Assembly (NCBI GenBank): GCA_038225855.1
Contig: JBBRQU010000010.1
Location: 34,321-98,320, forward strand
DNA from: CAHJXF01 sp038225855
Lineage (GTDB): Bacteria > Pseudomonadota > Gammaproteobacteria > Burkholderiales > Burkholderiaceae_D
DNA length: 64,000 bases
Direction of reading: 5' to 3'
Shown: positions 52,076 through 61,400 of the stretch, piece after piece
Numbering within the stretch: position 1 is the stretch's first letter
Layout: each line of letters starts with the position of its first letter
Position numbers and translations under genes: made by a program
The notes under the pieces: generated by a model
Told to the model about the DNA's origin: nothing
The model's database searches: none
Seen by the model: the letters and a program-made list of their open reading frames with translations, nothing else

Positions 52076-52347
52076 CGCAGTTCATGCACCAGCCGATTTA
52101 TTTCTTCGTCAGTGAGCGCGCCGGCCGCCGGTGTGACTTGCGTACGCGCCTGTGCGCTCCACGCCTCGAACGCCGCCACGGCCTTGATGCGCCTGGCGCG
52201 CGCGTCCATCAGTTCTTCCATGTCTTGCGGCGAAACGATGAACGCAGCCGGCCTGCCATGGCGGGTGACCGTGATCGGCTCGCGCTGCGCCATGTCCAGC
52301 AGTTGACCGAAGCGGTTCTGGGCTTCGACAGAGGTGATGGAGATCAT
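52072..52347 (-). CDS. Phd/YefM-family antitoxin
   Basis: The 91-residue protein starts MISITSVEAQNRFGQLLDMA, followed by REPITVTRHGRPAAFIVSPQDM, the Phd/YefM DNA-binding fold. The C-terminal ~40 residues would wrap the PIN toxin encoded next. It probably represses its own promoter in the 52348-52417 gap. Confidence 0.9.
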   Translation of the reverse strand: MISITSVEAQNRFGQLLDMAQREPITVTRHGRPAAFIVSPQDMEELMDARARRIKAVAAFEAWSAQARTQVTPAAGALTDEEINRLVHELR

Positions 52348-52417
52348 GTGGTCCTCTTGAAGATATAGGCAATCTGTACAGTATAGCTATGTTAGGTGTT
52401 TTGCTGACTATCGAATA

Positions 52418-55400
52418 TCAGACCGCCAACCTTGCTTTCACGTGGTTCAGCGCCTGCACCAGCGCATCGACCCGAATCGGCTTGGTGACGTAGTCGTCCA
52501 TGCCGGCAGCGAGACACACTTCGCGATCACCCTGCATCGCATTCGCCGTCATCGCGACGATACGAGGCCGTTGGTTCGCGGCCCATCGCTGTGTGATCCG
52601 CCGCGACGCTTCGAGCCCGTCCATCTCGGGCATCTGCACATCCATCAGGATCACGTCGTAGCGTTGACGCGCGACGCACTCGATCGCTTCCACTCCATTA
52701 CTCGCAACGTCCGCGCGATAGCCCATCTGCTGCAGCAGTCGCAGCGCGAGCTTCTGGTTTACGACGTTGTCTTCTGCGAGCAGGATGCGCAGCGGATGGC
52801 GCGCGGCCATCTGTGCGTCGATGCCGGGCTTGGTCGGCGCGCTCGGTTGCGCATGCGCGCTTACATGCGCGAGCAAGGTCATCAGCGTGTCGAAGAGCTG
52901 GCTCTGGCGCAGCGGCTTGGCGAGTGTCGTCTTGAAGAGACCGTCGCCTTCGGCGATCGCTTCGCGTCGGCCAAGCGATGTGAAGAGCACCATCGGCAGA
53001 TTCGCATCGATCGCGCGCATCTGCCGCGCGAGTGTGACCCCGTCCATCTCGGGCATGTGCATATCAATGATGGCGACGTCGAAGCGCTCGCCAACGCTCG
53101 TGTCGTCGCGCGCGCCACCACTCGCGTCATCACGCGCATCACCACGTTGCGCATCGCGCATCCACGTCAACGCTTGCGCAGGCGACTCGGTGTCGCGCGC
53201 ACGCAGACCCCAGCGCTCCGTCTGCAACGAAAGTATTTTGCGATTGGTCACGTTGTCGTCAACGATCAGCACACGCTTGCCGACCAGCGCGGGCTGCTCG
53301 CCGATGAAGCTGCGGCGGCTCGTGGCCGGCATCTCGGCACTGGCCGCGCGGATCGTGAAGCGGAAGGTCGAGCCCTTGCCGGGTCCATCGCTCTCGACCC
53401 ACATCGTGCCGCCCATCAGTTCGGCCAGACGCTTGCTGATCGCGAGGCCCAGACCGGTGCCGCCATATTTACGGGTGGTCGACGAATCGGCCTGCGAGAA
53501 AGACTGGAACAGTTTGCCCATGCCCGCCGGTGTGAGACCGATACCCGTGTCGCGCACCGCGAATTCGATTTGCGGCTCGCCGCCGCTGTCATCGTTCGAT
53601 GGCACCACGCAGACCTGCACCGTGAGCACCACTTCGCCCTGCTCGGTGAACTTGACCGCGTTGCTCAACAGATTGAGCAGCACCTGGCGAAGTCGCGTGA
53701 CATCGCCCTCGATCGCCGCAGGTACCTCGCCTTCGAACACATACGCGATGTCCAGATGCTTCTCGGCCGCGCGCGCGCCGATCAAGTCGAGCGCCGACTC
53801 GACGCACTCGCGCAGATCGAACGGATGCATCTCCACGTCCATACGGCCGGCCTCGATCTTCGAGAAGTCGAGGATGTCGTTGATGATCGTGAGCAGCGCA
53901 TCGCCGCTGTCGCGGATGGTTCCCGCGAAGTCGCGCTGCTCGGCGGAAAGCGGTGTGTCGAGCAACAGGCCACTCATGCCGATCACCGCATTCATCGGCG
54001 TGCGGATCTCGTGGCTCATGGTCGCGAGGAAGGAGCTCTTCGCATCGTTGGCGGTCTCGGCGGCGGCGCGTGCGTCCTGCGCTTCCTTGAAGAGCCGCGC
54101 GTTCTGGATCGCAATCACGGCCTGATCTGCGAAGGTCTTGAGCAGCGCTTCTTCCTTATCGGTGAAGCCGCCGAGCATGCTTCGGATAAGCGCAATCGCG
54201 CCGATGCCTTCGTCGCCGCGCAACAGCGGCGCCATGATCATCGAATAATTGAGGCCGAGCATCTGCGCGGGAAGGCGGAGGCGGGGCGGCACGTCGGGTC
54301 CGTGCATCACGTCGGGGAAACTGAGCACGCGACGAACCTTGATTGCCGCTTCGACACCGGTGCCCTCCAGATTCATCGGGAACAACGTGCGGAGGCTGTC
54401 CACCCGCTGCTGCAATTCGGTCTGCGACCATCCCGGCTGGTCGGACATCGTCGCATGCGCGTGTATCGCCGCGATGTGCAGCAGGCCGTCGTCACCGATC
54501 AGGTTGACGAACGAGCCTTCGACCTTGAACAGGCGCGCGCAACTGTCGAGGATGGTGTCGAAAACCGGTGTTGCGTCGGACACCGAGTTGCTGATCGCCT
54601 GCAGCACCTCGGCCGAGGCGGTCTGCTGTTCGAGCGCTTCCCTGGTCTCGTTGAAAAGACGCGCGTTCTGAATCGCGATCGCGGCCTGGTCGGTGAAGGT
54701 CTGGAGCAGCGCCAGTTCTTTGGCGGTGAATGGCTTCGGCGGCTGACGCATTACGCAGATCGAACCGATGCCGCGCTGCTCCCACAGCATCGGCGCATAG
54801 ACGACCGACAAGTCCCCGCTGCGATCGATGACCTCCCTCAACCGCTCCGGTATGTCGGGCATGGCAGCCGTATCGGGAACATGCAGCGCGTGTCGCTCAC
54901 GGATGACGCGGCCCGTAATGCTCGTGTCGAGCGGCACTGCGTCGTGCACCACGGTCGAGGCAAACGAGCCACGCCATGCGGCCGTACGCACCAGCTCGTC
55001 GTCGCCGACGATGTAGATGCTGATCTGGTCGGTCCCGAAGAGCCGCTCGCAGCTATCGAGGATCTTCTCGAACACGGGGGCGGTATCGGCCACCGAACTG
55101 TTGATGACCTGTAGCACCTCGGCGGTTGCGGTCTGTTGTTCCAACGCTTCCTTGGTCTCGTTGAACAGCCGCGCGTTCTGGATCGCGATCACGGCCTGGT
55201 TCGCGAAGGTCGTCAACAAGGTGCGCTCGGACTCGACGAAGACGTCACCCGCCGCGCGGATTACTTTGATGACACCGATGCCGCGCCCTTCCCAGATCAT
55301 CGGCGCGACCGCGATCGCGAAGTTGTCATCGAGCTCTTCGGCGACTTGACGCAGTCCGGCCGGGACGCCGTCGCCATGACGCACGTCGGCGAACGTAACC

Positions 55401-58400
55401 AGCCTGCGTTCGATCAGCGACAGTTCGCTTGCCGTTCCCTTGAGCGGCATCGGGTACAGACTGCGCGCGCGCTGCGGCTCGTCGAGGCCGGCCGAAGCCC
55501 ACAGATGCAACTGCCCGTCGTCGCCCAGGCGCAGCAGCACCAGACGCGTGCTGCGGAACAGGCGCGCACAACTCTGCAAGATGGTGTCGAAGACGGGCTG
55601 CGGATCCTCGACCGACTGGCTGATGACTTGCAGCACCTCTGCCGTCGCAGTCTGCTGCTCGAGCGCTTCCTTCGTCTCGTTGAACAGCCGCACGTTCTCG
55701 ATCGCGATGACGGCCTGATCGCGAAAGGATTCGGCGACGGTGATCTCCTTGTCGCTGAAGCCGCCGGGGAGGATGCGAAACAGCATCAGCACGCCGATGG
55801 AAACGCCCTCGCGCAGCAGCGGCACCGCCAGCGAGGCGCGCACGCCGGTGGTCGCACGGATCATCTTCTGCCGCTCGGGCAGTTCGATCGCGTCCCAATC
55901 GGGGATGTGAACGAGTTGCTGCGAGACGATCGCCTGCGACGGGAAATTCTTCGTCGCATCGATGCGCACCGGGTCGGTCCAGCGATCGTTCTCGAAGCCT
56001 TGTGGGGTTGAGCTCGCGCAGGGGATGTAGAAGTCGCCTTCCACGCGCGAGAACGTGGCGCGGTCGCAGGCAAGCAGCTTGACTGCCGTGTCGACGATCG
56101 CGTTGAACACCGGCTGCGTGTCGGTGGGCGACGCGCTGATGACGCGCAGGATGTTGGCGCTGGCCGTCTGATGGCTCAGAGCCTCCTGCGTCTCGTTGAA
56201 CAGCCGCGCGTTCTGGATCGCGATCACGGCCTGATCGGCGAAAGTCTTGAGCAGCGCTTCTTCCTTCGCGCTGAAGCCGCCGAGCGTACGCCGCGTGAGC
56301 GCGATCGCGCCGATGCCCTCGCTGCCGCGCAAGAGCGGCGCCATGATCATCGCGTAGTTGATGCCGATCATCTGCGCCGGCTTGCGAATGCCGGGCGGGA
56401 CGTCAGCGCCATGCATCACGTCGGGGAAGCTGAGCACGCGGCGCGCCTTGATCGCCGCTTCGACACCGGTTCCCGCGAGCTGCATCGGAAAGATCGTGCG
56501 GACCTTCTCCGCGCGTTGCTGCAACTCGGCCTGTGACCAGCCCGGCTCATTGGAATCGCTCGCGTGCGCGTGCATCGCCGCGATGTGCAGCATGCCGTCG
56601 TCACCGATTAAATTGATCAGCGAGCCATCGACCTTGAAGATGCGCGCGCAACTATCGAGGATGGTGTCGAACACCGGCTGCGCGTCGGAAACCGAATTGC
56701 TGATCGCCTGCAAGACCTCGGCCGACGCGGTCTGCTGTTCGAGCGCTTCCTTGGTCTCGTTGAACAGCTTCGCGTTCTGGATCGCGATCGCGGCCTGATT
56801 GGCGAAGGTCTCCAGCAGTCGGCACTCCTTGTCAGTGAACGGGCGCATGTCGAAGCGCGCCGCATTCACCGCGCCGATGCCTCGGCCCTGCCACATCATC
56901 GGTGCCTGCGCGATGGCGAAGTTACGATCGAGCCCGACGGCGAGCTTGCGAACTCCAGCGGGCACGCCGTCGCCATCCATCACATCGGGATAACTTACGA
57001 GGTGGCCGTTCGCGATGGCCTGTCCGGTCGCCGAGCCAGCGAGGGGGATCGGGAACAGCGCCCCGATCCGTTCCGCGTACTCGCCCAACGAGGCGGCCTG
57101 ATGTACCTGCTCGTCATCGGAGACGAGATACACGCCCATGATGTCGGCGTCGAACAGCTCCTTCGCGCTCGACAGGATGCGCTCGAACACCGGTTGGGGA
57201 TCGGCCATCGAACCGCTGATGACCTGGAGTACCGCTGCGGTCGCGGTCTGCTGCTCGAGCGCTTCCTTGGTCTCGTTGAACAAGCGCACGTTCTCGACGG
57301 CGATCACGGCTTGATCGACAAACGATTGCGCCAGCGCGATCTGTTGCTCGCTAAATGCCCCCGTCACGTCGCGTTGGAACACCAGCACGCCGATGCATTC
57401 GGTACCGCGCAGAAGCGGCAACATCAGCGAAGCGAGACAGCCGGTCTTGGCCTGGATGTCCCGCTCATGCGGCGGCAACTCGATCGCCGACCAGTCGGGG
57501 ATATGCAGCGGCGCTTTGCTCAGGATGACGCGTGACGGGAAGTTCGCATCTGCGTCGATCGGCACGACAACCATCGCGAGACTGTTCGTTAGCCCGCTGG
57601 CGAGGGCCGCTGCGACTGGGCTGAAGGTGTTGTGGTCACATCGCAGCACAGCGGTACGCACGCATGACAACAGGCGTAACGCAGTGGTGGCGATTGCATC
57701 GAACACCGGTTGCACATCGGTGGGTGATTGGCTGATCACCTTGAGGATGTCGGCCGACGCGGTCTGCCGCTCCAGCGCTTCCTCGGTCTGATCGAACAGC
57801 AACGCGTTCTGCAATGCCACGCCGACATTGGCCGCAATCGTTTCAAGCAAGCGCTGATCGTCAGTGTCGTATTCGCCTTCGCGTTGCGTGCTCTGCACAC
57901 TCACCACGCCCTCGCACACGCCGGCCACGAAGATCGGCACACCCAGATACGACAACGCATTCTTGCCAACGAGGTTCGCTCCGATCTGCTGGCTGCGCTG
58001 GTTCACATCCGAGTTGAGGATGAGCGCCTTACCGGTCTCGATGATTTTGCTGGTGAGACCTTGTCCATACGGAAGCGACGCATTCTCTTCACCGTACTGG
58101 TAGCGAAACTCGATCAGGTTGGTGGTGCGATCGAGCAAAGCCACGTAGGCGATGTCGGCCTTGAAGACGTTGCGGATCTGCTCGCCGACCAACCCGATCA
58201 GCGCATCGACGTCGAGCTTTGCCGCGAGTTGCTGCGACACCGTGTTGACGGTCGCGAGCTCGGCCGCGCGTTGCTGCGTCTCGTCGAACAGGCGCGCGTT
58301 CTCGAGCGCCACGCCCATGCTCGCGGCCAGCGTACCGAGCAACCGCACATCCGATTCTCCAAATGCGTGCTCTCGCTCGTGGTTTTCCAGGAGGATGAGA

Positions 58401-61400
58401 CCGAGCACGTGGTCGCTTCCCACGATCGGTACACCGACGATGGAGTCACACCAGTCGGTGCCAGGGAAGGGGCCGGGGATACCCGCTGCGACCTGCTCGT
58501 CGCGTGTGTTGGCCACGCCGGCCTTTCTAGTTCGCAGGATCCGGTCGATGAACGCGTTGGGCACTTTCGGTGGGTTCGAAAGGCGCACCCCATGTTCGTA
58601 GGTGTAGAGCCCGGTCACCAGTCCGGTCGATTCCTCCCACCAGCGCATGCTGATATCGCCGGTCGCGAATACCTCGCGCAACTTGTCGCCGACCAGATCG
58701 ATGATCGCCTGAAAGTCGAGCGACCCTGCCATGCCTTGCTGAATGCTGTTGATGACCGCGAGCTCGGCATTGCGCTGTTCGGTTTCCTTCAAGAGGCGCT
58801 GCGTCTCATCGAACAGGCGCGCGTTCTCGAGCGCCACGCCCATGCTCGACCCCACCGTTTGCAAGAGACGAACTTCGGACGCGCCGAACGCATGCCCGCG
58901 CTCGAAACTTTCGACCGCGATCTGACCGAGCACACGATCACCGCCGATGATGGGTACTTGCAAAGCAGAGCCAGACGCATCCGTCCCGGCCGGCACAACG
59001 TCGGTCGCCATTTCGGCCGTCGCGTTTTGCAGAATGACCTCGCGTCGCGACGTGAACTCGGCCCAGTGCTGCGCGGGCGCGGTCTTCGACGGGATAGTCA
59101 GTCGAACGCCGTGCTCGAACTCGTAGAGATAGTGAATCGCGTGCTGTTTGTAGTCGAGCCAGCGAATGCCGATGGTCTCGGTGCGCAGCGCCTCGCGCAG
59201 CTTGTCGCCCACGAGATCGATGATCGCCTGAAAGTCCAGTGAACCCGCCATGCCTTGCTGGATGCTGTTGATCACGGCGAGCTCGGCCGCGCGCTGCTCG
59301 GTTTCTCTCAACAGGCGCTGTGTCTCGTCGAACAGGCGCGCGTTTTCGAGGGCGACGCCCATGCTTGCGGCCACGGTCTGCAAGAGCCGGACTTCAGATT
59401 TGCCGAACGCATATTCGCGTTCGTAGTTTTCCATCGCGATGCCGCCAAGAAGGCGATCGCCGCCGACGATCGGTACGAAGACGCACGACAAGCTCGCATC
59501 GGTGCCGGGGATCACGCCGATCCCGAGCGCCTTGGATTCCGCCAACGTGTTGACGACCAGAGGCTGGCGCCGTTCGAAGGCCATGACGACCGGGCTGTCG
59601 GGCCGACGCATGTGGGACTCGGGGTAAATCCGAGCTCCGTGTTCGTACTCATACAAATACTCGACCCACCCGGTTGTCGGCTTGATCCAGCGAATGCCCA
59701 GGTCCCCGGTCTTGAAGACCTCGCGCAGCTTGTCGCCAACGAGGTCGACGACCGCCTGGAAGTTCAGCTCCGCGGCCATGCCCTGCTGGATACTGTTGAT
59801 CACCGCGAGCTCGGCGGCGCGCTGTTCGGTTTCCTTCAACAGGCGCTGCGTCTCGTCGAAGAGGCGCGCGTTTTCGAGCGCCACGCCGAGCGAGGCCGCA
59901 ACCGTTTGCAGCAGCCGCAACTCGGCGTCGCCATACGCGGATTCGCGCTCGTAGTTATCCATCGCCATCAAACCCAGCACCCTGTCACTGCCGATGATCG
60001 GCACGACGATGTTCGACAGGCTCTGGTCGGTGCCGGGCACGGCCCCCATGCCGGCGGCGATCTGCTCGGCGGCCGTGCGGTGCAGCTCGGGCTGGCGCGT
60101 CTTGATGAAGCGCTTCGCCGAATCAGGCAGCGCCAGCGGCGCCAGGTCGAGGCGCTCACCGTGCTCGTAGCAGTAGAGAAACAGCAGGCTCTGGTTCTCG
60201 ATGTCGAACCATTGGATGCCGATGTCCTTGACGTGCAGCACCTCGCGCAACTTGTCGCCGACCAGATCGATGATCGCCTGGAAGTCGAGTGAGCTCGACA
60301 TGCCCTGCTGAATGCTGTTGATCACCGCGAGCTCGGCGGCGCGCTGGCGCTCGGCCTCGTAGCTCTTCGCGTTCAGCAGCGCGACGCTCATGCTCGAAGC
60401 GATCGTTTCCAGGAGCCGCACCTCGGGCGGCCCGAAGGCGTTGTCGCGCTCGTGATTCTCCAGGATCACGGCGCCGAGCATCCGCTCACCGGCCAGCATC
60501 GGAATGGCGACGAGGCATCGCGACGAGTCGGTACCCTCGATGGTGTCGATACCCAGCGCTTCCTTCTCGGCCGGCGAGTTGGCAACCCATGTGCGGCGCT
60601 CGCGCAGGAAGCGGCCCACGGCGCCTTCGGGAGTCGGCGTGTTCGGCGGAATATCGAGTCGCACACCGTGCTCGTAGCTGTACAACTGGTGCACGATGCC
60701 GGTCGCTTCGTCCCACCAGCGGATGCTCATGTCGCCGGTCTGGAACACGTCGCGCAATTTGTCGCCGACCGCGTCGACGATGCCCTGGAAGTCGAGCTCC
60801 GCACCGACTGCCTGTTGAATGCTGTTGATCACCGCGAGTTCGGCGTTGCGCTGCTCGGTCTCCTTCAACAGACGTTGCGTCTCGTCGAACAAGCGCGCGC
60901 TCTCCAGCGCCACGCCCAACGATGCGGCCACCGTCTGCAACAGGCGCACCTCGCTCTCGCCGAATGCGTGCTCGCGCTCGTGGTTCTGCAACGCGATGAT
61001 GCCCAGCGCGCGATCGCTGCCGATGATGGGCACGCCTACGATCGACCGCGCCCAATCGGTACCCGGCGCGGGACCCGTAATGCCTGCCGCGATTTGCTCG
61101 GCATGCGTGTTGGCCACCGCGACGCGGCGCTCGAGCAGGATCCAGTACGACGGATGATTCGGTTCGAGCGGCCACGGCGGCCTGCGTTCGAGCGCTACGC
61201 CATGCTCGTAGCGATACAGCGCCTGAATCAGATTGGTCGCTTCGTCCCACCACATGATGCTGAGGTCGCCGGTGCCGAACACCTCGCGCAGCTTGTCGCC
61301 GACCAGGTCGACGATCGCCTGAAAATTGAGCGCGGCGGCAAGGCCGCGTTGAATGGTGTTGATGATCTCGAGCTCGCCCACGCGTGCATTGAGCTCGGTG

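Noticed and set aside
54080..61400. Regular ~520-base periodicity, considered as a non-coding satellite or CRISPR-like array
   Set aside because: The frame stays open throughout and every unit encodes a GAF domain; unit size is far too large for CRISPR.
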